A stretch of 64,000 nt of DNA from GCA-2720975 sp964469565 (GCA_964469565.1 CAYXZD010000002.1:276058-340057); one strand, 5' to 3'; shown: positions 8,158 through 17,436, counted from the first letter of the stretch. The notes: generated by a model not told the origin, from the sequence alone. Numbers and translations: made by a program.

Positions 8158-11100
8158 CTACTTCACTGCGAGTCGAGCGCCTGCGATGACCCAGATCAAC
8201 GCGTTGAGTGCGAGGACGCACAGCCACGAAAGGGCCTGACCCGCCATGCTCGCATCGATTCCAGAAGGCCAAAGGGCTACGGCCGCGGCGAGTGCGCCCA
8301 GGCTCAACCCGACACCAGCTAAGCCCCCGTGTTCAACGAGTAACATGCTTCGCACATTAGAGTGAGCGAAACCCAGCGCCCTCAAAACCCTCCATTCATC
8401 CCGGCGCTCATGGGCGTTTCGCAAAAGCACCAGTGCAAGGCCCGCCGTTCCCAGCAACAGGCCAAGACCCCCGAGCACCTGGAACACACTCAGGTAGGTA
8501 TCCTGTACCCGCCTGAACCGCGCCAAACGCGCTGCACTCGCCTCGACTTCGAATCCCTCAAGAGCAAACACGCTCTCAAGGTTTTCAAGATTCGCCTGAC
8601 CATTGCCTAGCTCTGCTTCGATTAGCCAAGCCCGCTGACCGCTGGCCGAGGGAAAATGCTCTAGCAGCGCTTGGTCGGGGACCATCAAGAACCCCTGCAA
8701 GATTGAATCCTCAACGGTAGCGACAATCTGAACCTGAAGGTCCCGCCCTCGCTCATCGGTGAGGGAGATGATTTCGCCTAGGCCCGACTGTAGGGACCAT
8801 TGAATGCTGGCCGCATCTCCTATCGCAGGCAACGGTTCACCGGGCTGCCATTCCTCGAGGAGTCCCCATGCGCTGGACGCATTCGCGTCACTTGCCAGTG
8901 ACTCATGAATGACAAATGCACCACGCTGGGCGAGAGACTCGCCCCGCACACCGACTAGCCGCGGCTGGCCGGGAGCCCCAAGGTTGAGGCAGCTTACCTC
9001 ATCCCCTGAACTCATTCGCAAGGGAACCCATGCAAGGCCTTCCACCTGCTCGGGCTGCAATCCGTACACGTCTCGACCCTCCTCACTGGTTGGATCGTGA
9101 AAGAGTGGCAGTGCGGACTGGCCAAAGTGGGTAAACCCGCCCGTTCCCGATTCACGTTGGGTGTCACCCAATGGTGCCCCGCGTACATGGGCCATCAAGG
9201 AGAGAACGAGGAATGAACCGACCGCGAGCAAACCAACCACGGCCATACTGCGTCCGGGCCGACGGGTGGCCCCACCCCAACCAAGAGCTGAAATGCTGGT
9301 GGCACACTTGCCACCTCGCCAACCCAAGCGGGAACGAGTACAGGCCAGGCCACCGACGAGCAAGCTGGCTCCTGCCCCAAAGAAACTGCCACTGGATCGA
9401 GTGCCTAGCGCAACGATGCCGATCGCCAGCAGAACTCCGCTGTAGCCGAAGAAGCGCACCCAAGGGGCACCGGAGGGGGTTGTTTGGGGTACAGCACCAT
9501 TCTCGCAGGTGAGGAGCGATCGTGGTTTGAGCCGAAGGAGTGCACGTGAAGCAAGCCACGCTACCCCCAAAGTGCAGAGGTAGGTCAAGATCGCACCGAG
9601 CGCCACGGTCGTCCAGCGGCCGTGATCTTCTAGGGACTGGCCCGCGACGGCTCCCGACCACGGCCCACTCAACATATGCAGGAGTCCGCGCTGATAAGCA
9701 AAACCCAATAGGGCACCCAGCACTGCGGAGTCGAATGCCACTAGGCCAACTTCAAGCATCATCGAGCGGCGAATTCGAGCTGGCGCAAAACCGAGCGCCA
9801 AAAGCAACCCGATTTCTCTGGCCCGCCGCTCAACGCCAAAGACGGCCAAGAGTCCGACCAACCCCAAGGCAGCCGCTAGCAAGAACAGGGAAAGGCCGAT
9901 GAACAGTCCGCCAAAATCCGTGGGTGTTTCCACCGCCTGTAAAGCGGCACCTCGCAAGTCTCTGAACTGGAGTCCCAATCGTGCTGGATCTACACTCTCC
10001 CGCAAGCGAGCCGCAAAGCCGTGCTCTCCGCCCCGCGCCCGAATGGCCGTGAGCGATCCATATGGGGTAGACCACAATTCCTGTCCCCGTTCCAATGACA
10101 TGAACGCCTTGGGTGTTCCCCCACGCTCCTCCCAGTAGCGTTCATCCGTCTTGCGCAAGCGATCGAGGTCAATTGGAATGCCCGGATCCCAATCACGGCA
10201 ATGGGCTTGGCCTTCTAGACCTGGAAAAGCCGGCATGAGGCTTGGATCTGCGGCGAGACCCTCGTACTCGATAGTCTCGCCCACACGGATTGAGCTTGTG
10301 GATTCCTGGAGCCCTCCGCCCGGGACCGGTTTGAAGTAGGAAAGCGTCACTTCATCTCCGGGGATCAAGGCCTGGTTCTCCTGAAGCCACCGGCTGACCG
10401 CCAAGCGGGGACCACCCTCAGGCCTTAGGTGAAACCCGAAGGGCTCGAGCTCCTGAAGGGATCCGCTCAAGGCACCGATGGCAGTGACAGTCGAGTAGGG
10501 GCAACTGCGAAGGGGGCCTGTGATTGAATTGACAAAGTAAGTCAAGATCCCCAGCGAGGGCTGCGGATCACGGCGAGCAGCGTCCTCGATCACAGAATCG
10601 ATGAACACGCGGCTCGTTTTTAGCTCCACCCAATCATCGGGAAGGTACTCCACTTGGATTTGGGCGTCGGGCCAATCCCAACTCTCGCGTAGTTGTGCGT
10701 TGCTGTCCCTAAGCGTGCGCACATGATCCGCATCCCCATGTCCGGCCACGAACATGAGGTTTGCTTTCCCCGGCTCATCGAGAGCTTCTTGCAACCAGCC
10801 TAGGTTCACGAAGGCATTCCGCGCCGGGGTTGGCGCATCATGGAGAGCCAGACTGGACCATTGCTGACCAGTGAGGATTCGGGAAATGCGCACACGCAGA
10901 CCCACGCTGCTCTCGGAACTGGGCGTCAGGGCGAGATCGCGGCTCAGCGCTGTCGGGGCTGCGACCCGCAACACCAAGTCTTCACCCACAGAAGCGCCGA
11001 GAGCTTCTGCCAGCACGTCCGAGACAAACGCCTCCCCCGGGAGGGGACAAGCACCGCTTGCATCCGGAGCCTGACTCCACCCCTCAATCGCCAGCGCGCC

Positions 11101-11442
11101 CAAGCGTTCGTCGCATCCGATGATCTGTACGCTGCCCGCTCCCGAACTCGGCCCACGCGCACGACCAGCAAGCATCCAAGCATGGGCCAATTCGTATTCT
11201 GGCAGCAACCTCTCTAGGCGCAGAACCCAATCATCCTCGAACAGCCTGTCTTGGGTGAACAGAACAGAATCTGCACGGCCGATGCGCCCTAGCGCCCGTG
11301 CATGGAGTGTTCCTCGTACCGAATCTCCTACTAGCAGAGCGCCGGTGAGTACCATTCCGGCGATCATGACACCCACGCCAGTGAGTGTGTGACTCCCCAA
11401 GTAGTAGAAGACACTCCGCCAAACTAAGCGCATCCCCCCCAT
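8158..11442 (-). CDS. FtsX/MacB-like ABC transporter permease
   Basis: Large inner-membrane permease of 1094 residues. Layout: an N-terminal membrane helix (YYLGSHTLTGVGVMIAGMVL), a big periplasmic region, a three-helix FtsX domain near residue 510 (GLSLFLLAAALGLVGLLAVF, then RRAREIGLLLALGFAPARIR), a second membrane region, another periplasmic region, and a final FtsX domain (LGGLGLLLGTAGLALVLLRN, RRDEWRVLRALGFAHSNVR). Two FtsX domains with helices between them is the LolC/E-duplicated plan of long single-chain permeases. It follows the ATPase by ten bases and precedes the WD40-DUF3299 lipoprotein. Such systems move lipoproteins, lipids or peptides by mechanotransmission; the cargo here is unknown. 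Its start reads ATG followed by a run of G and a second ATG nine bases later, so either may be used. Confidence 0.85.
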   Translation of the reverse strand: MGGMRLVWRSVFYYLGSHTLTGVGVMIAGMVLTGALLVGDSVRGTLHARALGRIGRADSVLFTQDRLFEDDWVLRLERLLPEYELAHAWMLAGRARGPSSGAGSVQIIGCDERLGALAIEGWSQAPDASGACPLPGEAFVSDVLAEALGASVGEDLVLRVAAPTALSRDLALTPSSESSVGLRVRISRILTGQQWSSLALHDAPTPARNAFVNLGWLQEALDEPGKANLMFVAGHGDADHVRTLRDSNAQLRESWDWPDAQIQVEYLPDDWVELKTSRVFIDSVIEDAARRDPQPSLGILTYFVNSITGPLRSCPYSTVTAIGALSGSLQELEPFGFHLRPEGGPRLAVSRWLQENQALIPGDEVTLSYFKPVPGGGLQESTSSIRVGETIEYEGLAADPSLMPAFPGLEGQAHCRDWDPGIPIDLDRLRKTDERYWEERGGTPKAFMSLERGQELWSTPYGSLTAIRARGGEHGFAARLRESVDPARLGLQFRDLRGAALQAVETPTDFGGLFIGLSLFLLAAALGLVGLLAVFGVERRAREIGLLLALGFAPARIRRSMMLEVGLVAFDSAVLGALLGFAYQRGLLHMLSGPWSGAVAGQSLEDHGRWTTVALGAILTYLCTLGVAWLASRALLRLKPRSLLTCENGAVPQTTPSGAPWVRFFGYSGVLLAIGIVALGTRSSGSFFGAGASLLVGGLACTRSRLGWRGGKCATSISALGWGGATRRPGRSMAVVGLLAVGSFLVLSLMAHVRGAPLGDTQRESGTGGFTHFGQSALPLFHDPTSEEGRDVYGLQPEQVEGLAWVPLRMSSGDEVSCLNLGAPGQPRLVGVRGESLAQRGAFVIHESLASDANASSAWGLLEEWQPGEPLPAIGDAASIQWSLQSGLGEIISLTDERGRDLQVQIVATVEDSILQGFLMVPDQALLEHFPSASGQRAWLIEAELGNGQANLENLESVFALEGFEVEASAARLARFRRVQDTYLSVFQVLGGLGLLLGTAGLALVLLRNAHERRDEWRVLRALGFAHSNVRSMLLVEHGGLAGVGLSLGALAAAVALWPSGIDASMAGQALSWLCVLALNALIWVIAGARLAVK

Positions 11443-11452
11443 GGATTACACC

Positions 11453-12151
11453 TCAGCTGGTGGGCGCTACGATGCGCAATTGCCCACCCGTCAAACTCAT
11501 TTGGGTTTGGAATTGGCTGGCGAGGTCAGAGCTATGTGTCGCAACGAGCATAGCCATACCCAACTGATCGTGCATCTCAACCAGCAGGGCCCCCAAGGCC
11601 GCAGCAGATTCCTCATCGAGAGAACCCGTCGGTTCATCGGCGAGCAACAATCTGGGTTGATTGATGAGCGCGCGAACGACCGCCACCCGCTGGGCCTCGC
11701 CTCCCGAGAGCTCAGATGGACTGTGGTCTAGGTGCTCACCCAAACCCACACGTTCCAGCATTTGAGTTGCGCGCTCCCGGGCTGTGCTGCGCAAAGACCT
11801 CTCTTCGCAAACCAAAGATGGCACTAAGACGTTTTCCAGCGCGCTGCACTGTGGCAACAAGAAGTGGCTTTGAAAGACAAACCCGATGTCCCGAGCCCTC
11901 ATGGCCGCCAGATCCTGCGGAGACATGTTGGCGAGATCCATTCCGTCCCATGTAACGCTGCCCGATGTCGGTTGATCGAGGCCGCCGATTAGATTGAGAA
12001 GTGTGGTCTTTCCGCATCCCGATGGCCCAACGATGGCTGCAGACTGGCCTCGGTCTAGCTCAAGATTGAGATTGCGTAAGACGTCACGGCCCCCACTCCC
12101 TCCTGGGGAAGCAAAGCTCTTGATGATCTCGCTTAGAATGAGCAGGGCCAT
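11453..12151 (-). CDS. LolD/MacB-like ABC transporter ATP-binding protein
   Basis: Cytoplasmic ATPase that powers the adjacent FtsX-like permease. Walker A is GPSGCGKTT (residues 42-50), the Q-loop is FVFQSHFLLPQCSALENVL, the signature is LSGGEAQRVAVVRALINQPR and Walker B is LLLADEPTGSLDEES, followed by the H-loop ATHSSDL. At 232 residues it is the usual size for the LolD/MacB branch. It lies 15 bp downstream of the EamA-like gene and 10 bp upstream of the permease gene, so the four genes from 12694 to 6665 look like one transcript. Confidence 0.92.
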   Translation of the reverse strand: MALLILSEIIKSFASPGGSGGRDVLRNLNLELDRGQSAAIVGPSGCGKTTLLNLIGGLDQPTSGSVTWDGMDLANMSPQDLAAMRARDIGFVFQSHFLLPQCSALENVLVPSLVCEERSLRSTARERATQMLERVGLGEHLDHSPSELSGGEAQRVAVVRALINQPRLLLADEPTGSLDEESAAALGALLVEMHDQLGMAMLVATHSSDLASQFQTQMSLTGGQLRIVAPTS

Positions 12152-12166
12152 GGGGTATTGCCGTGA

Positions 12167-12694
12167 TTATTTCTCGACAAGCGGAGTAGGTGCTTTGGCA
12201 GGACCGGGCTTGTAGATGGTCACGAGTGCCCCTCCGAGAGCCGCGAGAAGAATCCCAAGATAGAATTGCCAGCGCAGGGCACCCAGCCCACCCGCGGGAG
12301 GATGAAGGCTAAAGGCCACGAGTGCGTTCACGACTGGCGCCCCAGCGAAGATGATAGACATGACTGCACCGGGATGGCCGCCCGCCCCAAAAGCAAGCAA
12401 TACACAAAACGCCCCCACGGCACCCGAGACGCCTGCAAGGAGCGAAATCAAGACGCCCCGTCCTGGCATGGCCCAATCAGCCCCCGAGGACATCAACATG
12501 GCTGACGGTCCAATCACCGCGATCAGGACGTAGGCAACGCCCACCCACAAGAACGCCTTGTACCGGCCAGCCACTGGGTCCGCCATGGCCACTTGTCCCC
12601 CGTGGAGGAGCACCCCGTAGAGACCCCAGGTAGCAACGGTCATGAGCGCAAAAACAAGCCACATGTGCGTCGATGGTGAGTTGGCTGGATTCAT
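12167..12694 (-). CDS. EamA/DMT-like small membrane protein
   Basis: A 175-residue protein with five predicted membrane helices: WLVFALMTVATWGLYGVLLH, LWVGVAYVLIAVIGPSAML, LISLLAGVSGAVGAFCVLLA, PGAVMSIIFAGAPVVNALVA and FYLGILLAALGGALVTIY. The spacing and the Ala/Gly-rich helices resemble one half of a drug/metabolite (EamA) transporter, which could function as a dimer. It is the first gene of the ABC operon by position, 15 bp before the ATPase. Substrate unknown; the link to the ABC system rests on spacing only. Confidence 0.7.
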   Translation of the reverse strand: MNPANSPSTHMWLVFALMTVATWGLYGVLLHGGQVAMADPVAGRYKAFLWVGVAYVLIAVIGPSAMLMSSGADWAMPGRGVLISLLAGVSGAVGAFCVLLAFGAGGHPGAVMSIIFAGAPVVNALVAFSLHPPAGGLGALRWQFYLGILLAALGGALVTIYKPGPAKAPTPLVEK

Positions 12695-12725
12695 GGACCG
12701 ATGGTTTGAACGAAAGGGAATGGTG

Positions 12726-13163
12726 TCAAGAACTCGGAGACTCGCTAAGTACAGCTGCTATGGAGGCTGGAATCGGTGCGGTTTGGGGGGGTGCTTCACC
12801 ATGCGTCCCCTCAAGGTGAACCACAACGAGCTTCCCGCGCGCAATGGTCTCTCCCGGGTGTGGGTCGACCCGCTCAAACTCAAATGCGTAAGTCAGGGAC
12901 TTGTTACCGATGCGTTCGACCTTCAGATGCACGTCGATCTTTTCTGGATAACGCAAGGGCACGAGATAATCGCATTCCGCATGGGCCCGCACCCAACCGC
13001 TGACAGACGCACCCTCTTGGCGATGGACGTGTTCGCCAAATGACCTGAAAAAGGCATGCTCGGTCGCCTCCATGTACTCAAAGAAACGTGCGAAGTAGAC
13101 AATGCCCGCCAAGTCTGTGTGGGCGAATTCAACTTGAATCGAGTGGGTGAAGGAATGGACCAT
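12726..13163 (-). CDS. YbgC-like acyl-CoA thioesterase (hot-dog fold)
   Basis: 4-hydroxybenzoyl-CoA thioesterase family. The diagnostic start VEFAHTDLAGIVYFARFFEYME contains the catalytic Asp in the x-x-T-D-x-x-G-x-V-Y motif. It continues with a hot-dog strand pattern (RYPEKIDVHLKVERIGNKSL, then TIARGKLVVVHLEG). About 145 residues from ATG 13163 matches the family; starts at 13181 and 13217 would add unlike residues. It hydrolyses short acyl-CoA or acyl-ACP thioesters in the cytoplasm. It precedes the EamA-like gene by 31 bp but is not clearly part of the ABC group. Confidence 0.85.
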   Translation of the reverse strand: MVHSFTHSIQVEFAHTDLAGIVYFARFFEYMEATEHAFFRSFGEHVHRQEGASVSGWVRAHAECDYLVPLRYPEKIDVHLKVERIGNKSLTYAFEFERVDPHPGETIARGKLVVVHLEGTHGEAPPQTAPIPASIAAVLSESPSS

Positions 13164-13315
13164 GTTCGTGTAGGGTAGCATGGGACAGTGGCAGGTCGCA
13201 GGCCCGCCTACCCTCATTCTTGAACAAGCAATCTCAAGGCCAATGAGGCTGCAGCACGGCTAATGTAGTGTTCGTGATCCCGACCAGCCGATCGCGTCGA
13301 CCAGCCCCTATCTGG

Positions 13316-13645
13316 CTATTGGTGAGCGAGCGTCCATTGACGCGCTTTGTTCCAAGCAGGTTGGCTCCTCTGTTGACCGCCCCCCTGGAGCACAGATCCA
13401 ACGAAGGCCGTGGGAAAAGCTTCGTTCTCTGACGTTTGGGCCTCCTCCCATCTCGGAGCTAATTCGGACCTGTGAGCGAGGCCATCGACCATCCCCCCAT
13501 CCTCACACTGATCTGCAAGGAGTGCCCTATACCGCATCACCCGTTCCTTCGGCACAGCGATTTGAGGCCAGTAGTGACCCGCCCACAAATGCATGGCCCG
13601 GTCATGCAATGAAAAGGGTGGGATCCTGCTTGTGGTTTCACTCAT
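13316..13645 (-). CDS. Hypothetical small protein
   Basis: A 109-residue frame beginning MSETTSRIPPFSLHDRAM. It is Trp- and Arg-containing, has no membrane segment and matches no family I know. Its ATG overlaps the stop of the upstream 66-residue frame by eight bases, the kind of overlap seen between coupled genes elsewhere in this window, which is the main argument that it is real. It could equally be a decayed gene or chance. Confidence 0.25.
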   Translation of the reverse strand: MSETTSRIPPFSLHDRAMHLWAGHYWPQIAVPKERVMRYRALLADQCEDGGMVDGLAHRSELAPRWEEAQTSENEAFPTAFVGSVLQGGGQQRSQPAWNKARQWTLAHQ

Positions 13646-13838
13646 TCAACCCTGTGGAGAGCAACCCACCAGTGGGCATGGGCCCTTGAGCCTTACCCTG
13701 CGCGCGCTTCCGATACACCACTGTGGTGTCACGCAAGAAGTCAAGCATGACTTCCGTGCACCCGATTCTGAGGGCGCCAAGAAGCAACTCCATCAACTGC
13801 ACCGCGCGATCAGCATGTTCACTACTGCTTGGGAACAT
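13638..13838 (-). CDS. Hypothetical small protein
   Basis: A 66-residue frame with a plausible amphipathic helix (AVQLMELLLGALRIGCTEVM) and a basic tail (YRKRAQGKAQG). No family recognised. It overlaps the following 109-residue frame by eight bases and is divergent from the sigma-like gene at 14104. Confidence 0.25.
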   Translation of the reverse strand: MFPSSSEHADRAVQLMELLLGALRIGCTEVMLDFLRDTTVVYRKRAQGKAQGPMPTGGLLSTGLNE

Positions 13839-14103
13839 GAGATTCGTCTCAACAGCACACGCGACCTAGCTTCGGCCCCCTTTATCAGTCCGGCCTCTTT
13901 GCGCAATCGCTGGGACTTGCCTCACCTCCACGGAGTTTCTTGCAGCCCAACACTGCGATTGACTCTCACGTCAGTGAGCGGTATGATTGGTTTACTCGCG
14001 TTCTATAAAACCGTGGACGTCCCCCAGACAAAGTGGATTGCGCTACGGTTTTTTTTGGACTCCTTCCCCACTCTAGTTTTTACAGCCCTGTTCGTTGCAC
14101 CCT

Positions 14104-14811
14104 ATGACCAAGAGCCCTTTCGAACTGGCCCTCGAGTGTGCGGCAAGCATTAGCCCCTGTGCCGAGTCTTGGGTGCGCGGTGCAGGAAAGGCTCTGGCAC
14201 TCGAATTGCTCGACGCAGGGCGATCACCTATGGATGCCGTTCTAGGCACAATTTTTGCGGGAATGCAGCAAGGTGGGCCTGATGCTCTTGGGCTGACAGA
14301 TGGATTTTGGAATCACATCATGGCCACGCTGAACAGGATTGGTGGACGAAAGTCTAAGAACACCAGCGTCGATGCTTTGCAGTCTGCTATATGCTCGGTC
14401 CTGATGGATACGCGTTCCCTGTACTTTGAAACAGAGGTGCAGTTTCTCCAGCTGCTCAGGACGCGCATGGATTTCAAACGGATGAAAGAATTCAGCAGGC
14501 GTCGGGCTGAACTCCTAGACACACGGTATTGGGGACATCAAGCGAGTGTCGAACCCGGAACGGCAACCAAGGTTGCTGAACAAGAGTCCATGCAGAGATT
14601 CCACCAGCTCCTCTCCCAATTGAGCCCAAGGGACGAAGCCCTGGTTCTGGCCAGACTGCGCCTCCCCACGACAGGAGATGCGCTTGAATCCCTAGGGATG
14701 AACAATCCCGCCGGGCGCAAGGCCATGAGCAGAGCCTTTGCCAGGCTGAGAAGGCTCTTGTATCGTGACGGTCACGGCGACGATGATCCCACCTCCCCGG
14801 TTCCAGCCTAG
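14104..14811 (+). CDS. RNA polymerase sigma factor-like protein (ECF type)
   Basis: Likely transcription factor resembling planctomycete ECF-type sigma factors. A region-2-like helix pair lies near residues 95-135 (ICSVLMDTRSLYFETEVQFL, then RTRMDFKRMKEFSRRRAELL). A region-4-like helix-turn-helix sits near the C-terminus (FHQLLSQLSPRDEALVLARL, then DALESLGMNNPAGRKAMSRA and FARLRRLL). The match is to the general plan, not to exact motifs, so an atypical sigma factor or relative is the safest call. ATG 14104 is preferred over TTG 14095. It ends ten bases from the convergent glycosyltransferase stop. No anti-sigma gene is recognisable beside it. Confidence 0.6.
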   Translation: MTKSPFELALECAASISPCAESWVRGAGKALALELLDAGRSPMDAVLGTIFAGMQQGGPDALGLTDGFWNHIMATLNRIGGRKSKNTSVDALQSAICSVLMDTRSLYFETEVQFLQLLRTRMDFKRMKEFSRRRAELLDTRYWGHQASVEPGTATKVAEQESMQRFHQLLSQLSPRDEALVLARLRLPTTGDALESLGMNNPAGRKAMSRAFARLRRLLYRDGHGDDDPTSPVPA

Positions 14812-14820
14812 GTCACACAC

Positions 14821-16119
14821 TCACCCCTGACTGAGGGTAGCTCCAGCACCCAACACCCGATCCGCCATTTGAGTGGCAGTGTAGTATTCGTGCACCCGTT
14901 CCTGACCTTGAACGGCCAAGCGCGCCCTCAGGTCGGGGTCACCCAGCAGGGTATCGAGAGCATCGGACAACGCACCCTCCTGCTCCGGGTCATAGAGAAT
15001 TCCCCCACCCGTATCTAAGACTAGCTCTCGCAAGCCCCCGTGATCTGGCATCACGACTGGCACTCCCGCCGCCAAGGCTTCGAGTACATACAGGCCAAAA
15101 GACTCCCCATATGTCGCAGGCACGCAAAGCACGCTTAGGCTGGCGAGAAACCTTCGTTTCGCAGCTAAACTCACCTCTGTGAGAATATCGATGTGCTCAT
15201 CGATCCCAAGGTCTTGGGTTTCGACCCGCAACAGCTCGAGAGGGCCCCGATCTTCGGGTTGTAGAGTTCCACACACGCGCAGTCGAAGGGCATCGTGTTT
15301 TCCACTCGTTCGCAAATGCACGAACGCATCCACCAATACGTGGAGCCCTTTATCCCTGCACAAGCGTGCTAGGAACCCAATCGTAGGAACATTCTGGGTG
15401 TGCAAACTAGCTGGCCCAGTTGCGGGCAGTGCGATTCCATTGGGAACAACCCGACATTGGCCCGGCTGAAGTTTGAGCCGTTCCTCCATGCGATTCGCAT
15501 ACCAGGAGCTCACAGCGATGAGGTCATCAATGTTCTGGCTGTGGATTGCAATGAGATCCAATACCCTTTCTCGGTAGGGGCTTGGAAGCTGCTCGATGAA
15601 GGGCAGTTCGCCCTGCAATGTGCACTGGACTCTCGCCTTGGGAAACCTACGCCGCAAGCCCTCTGCCAAGCCCAGCAACATGGCATTCGATAGCACGATC
15701 AAGTCTGGAGCAGGAGGGTCGGAAAGCGTTTCAGGCAGCTGGCGAAGGAATGGGCCGAGTACACCGTGTTCGCCCTCGAGAGTCGCTACGGTGAGCGATC
15801 CTAGGCTTGGGGATGCTGTCATCCCCCCCCGACGGGAAGCCCAGCGCAGCAAGGTGGGATGGTCTAGCAAGCGGCGAATAGGCTGCGGCAAGTACCTGGC
15901 CCATGACCAGCGATGCTGCAAGTAGAGATTGATGCCGCCGAGTTGGAGCGGGGCAAGCTCAAAGGATGGGACTCCCTGGTCAAGTACCAGGGGTAGGTAC
16001 AAGGGCACGACCTGAACCTCGTGACCCTGCTCAACGAGGGCACCGGCAAGGGTCTCATCTCGAACACAGCTCCCGCAGTGAAAATGCCCCGTGCCGGGGA
16101 CGAGCATGACGACGCGCAA
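14821..16119 (-). CDS. Family 4 glycosyltransferase
   Basis: GT-B fold enzyme expected to transfer a sugar from a nucleotide-sugar donor to a cell-envelope acceptor. It starts RVVMLVPGTGHFHCGSC, and the C-terminal half has FLARLCRDKGLHVLVDAF and the E-x7-E donor motif in YGESFGLYVLEALAAGVPVV, then PDHGGLRELV. The 432 residues are normal. The likely start is TTG 16119, because the family opening begins there; ATG 16107 is the alternative. It lies three bases after the stop of the HemN-like gene and is last in a coupled trio with the propeller gene. A tract of eight G lies inside the coding region (15823-15830 on the minus strand). Confidence 0.85.
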   Translation of the reverse strand: MRVVMLVPGTGHFHCGSCVRDETLAGALVEQGHEVQVVPLYLPLVLDQGVPSFELAPLQLGGINLYLQHRWSWARYLPQPIRRLLDHPTLLRWASRRGGMTASPSLGSLTVATLEGEHGVLGPFLRQLPETLSDPPAPDLIVLSNAMLLGLAEGLRRRFPKARVQCTLQGELPFIEQLPSPYRERVLDLIAIHSQNIDDLIAVSSWYANRMEERLKLQPGQCRVVPNGIALPATGPASLHTQNVPTIGFLARLCRDKGLHVLVDAFVHLRTSGKHDALRLRVCGTLQPEDRGPLELLRVETQDLGIDEHIDILTEVSLAAKRRFLASLSVLCVPATYGESFGLYVLEALAAGVPVVMPDHGGLRELVLDTGGGILYDPEQEGALSDALDTLLGDPDLRARLAVQGQERVHEYYTATQMADRVLGAGATLSQG

Positions 16120-16122
16120 GAG

Positions 16123-17436
16123 CTACACCACGTGATTCGTGCGGTGCCGCTCGGGGATGTACTCGCCGATCAACTGATCCACCCGCAAGAGTCCTTGGCG
16201 AGTCAAGCGCAGGCCATCCCCTTCAGGCTCGATGAAACCCTGCTGGCGCTGGAGACTGATCAGGTCCGCATACTCATGTGCCGGATTGACATTCCATTCC
16301 GATTCGAACCAACCTAGGTCCACGTGGCCCAACTTCAGTTGCAGCAGGAATAACCGGCGCCAGCGCTCATCGTGACTCATCTGGTAGGCCCTCCAATGAC
16401 TGGACTGGCCTGCCAAGACTGGGTTTTCGTAGGCCTCCAAGTCAGGCATGTTCTGAACATGTACGCCGTTGAAATGTGAAAAGGAAGAAACACCCACGCC
16501 AAGCATGTCTGCACCATGCCACAACGCGTCGCGATACAAGAACTGCGTACCTTGACCCCGGAAAACTGTATAGGCACTTCCCACTGAGTAGCCGGCGGCA
16601 CCGAGCGCATCGAAAGCATCGCTCACCCAACGCCGCTTGGTTTCCCAGTCGGCTACGGGAGCAACCTCCCGCCCTCCTTCCTTCATCTGAGAGTAGAGGG
16701 TCGTATTGTGAGGAACTTCCATCTGATAGATCGTCACGCTATCCGGCTCGAGGGCGAGAGTGCGCTCGATGCAATCCTGCCAACCCAGGTCCGTTTCCCC
16801 CACCATGCCTGCAATCAGGTCTATGTTGATCTGAGCGAAACCCGCTTGGCGTGCTGCAGCAAAAGCTGCATAGATCTCGTCTTGTCGATGGGCGCGTCCA
16901 GCGAGGGCCAGCGTCTCATCATTGAAATGCTCAACCCCCAAACTCAGGCGGGTTACGCCGAGGTCATACAACCTCTGCAGCTTGCCTTCCTTGACGGTAC
17001 CTGGTTCGCATTCAAACGCCACCTCACGCACCCCATCCCAGCCCATGTGCCTCTGGATGGCCTCAAACAACTCACTGAGCTGATCAGAGGACAGGTACGA
17101 AGGGGTCCCGCCGCCGAAGTAAACCATGTCGGGACTTCTCCCACGCAAGAAGGGCTGTTGAGCCGCATGCGCCAACTCCCTGAGCACCGCATCCAAATAC
17201 CTGCGCACCTGCTCACTGTTCTTGTTGGTATACACCTTATAGAAGCAGAATTCACAGCGCTTGCGACAGAACGGAATATGGACGTACAGAATCAGAGGCG
17301 CCGGGATCTCCGGGACGGTGGCCAGCATGGACTGCACCGAGGGTACGCCCTCAGCATTCCAGAAGGAGTACGCCGGGTAGTTACTGAAAAAGTGATTGCC
17401 CGCCCGGGTAGGGGTGCTCGCGTCTTCGGAACTCAT
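16123..17436 (-). CDS. HemN/HemW-like radical SAM protein
   Basis: Radical S-adenosylmethionine enzyme of the coproporphyrinogen III oxidase-like family. The cluster-binding motif C-x3-C-x2-C is at Cys57, Cys61 and Cys64 (HIPFCRKRCEFC), followed by VYFGGGTPSYL (about 105-115), a Glu-Cys-Glu-Pro strand and the LSLGVEHF region. The C-terminal HemN-type domain is present (LLQLKLGHVDLGWFESEW). The family includes true oxygen-independent oxidases, HemW heme chaperones and heme-degrading methyltransferases; the sequence does not decide between them. Its ATG overlaps the stop of the propeller gene (ATGA), and the glycosyltransferase follows by three bases. Confidence 0.8.
   Translation of the reverse strand: MSSEDASTPTRAGNHFFSNYPAYSFWNAEGVPSVQSMLATVPEIPAPLILYVHIPFCRKRCEFCFYKVYTNKNSEQVRRYLDAVLRELAHAAQQPFLRGRSPDMVYFGGGTPSYLSSDQLSELFEAIQRHMGWDGVREVAFECEPGTVKEGKLQRLYDLGVTRLSLGVEHFNDETLALAGRAHRQDEIYAAFAAARQAGFAQINIDLIAGMVGETDLGWQDCIERTLALEPDSVTIYQMEVPHNTTLYSQMKEGGREVAPVADWETKRRWVSDAFDALGAAGYSVGSAYTVFRGQGTQFLYRDALWHGADMLGVGVSSFSHFNGVHVQNMPDLEAYENPVLAGQSSHWRAYQMSHDERWRRLFLLQLKLGHVDLGWFESEWNVNPAHEYADLISLQRQQGFIEPEGDGLRLTRQGLLRVDQLIGEYIPERHRTNHVV

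Larger units (their letters stand above)
13218..14103. other. Region with little recognisable coding content
   Basis: Between the thioesterase and the sigma-like gene I recognise no conserved protein. Two small overlapping minus-strand frames (listed separately) are the only coding candidates; a long plus-strand frame at 13593-14153 has no domain-like pattern and overlaps the next real gene. A run of eight T lies at 14049-14056, upstream of the sigma-like gene. Confidence 0.4.

Noticed and set aside
13593..14153. 186-residue plus-strand frame in the weak region
   Set aside because: No recognisable motif, overlaps the better supported sigma-like gene, and composition is irregular.
15823..15830. 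Eight-G tract in the glycosyltransferase gene as a phase-variation switch
   Set aside because: Runs of seven to eight G or C are common in this window (for example near 11434, 22850, 33481 and 36464), so this one is not special, and eight is short for a contingency tract.
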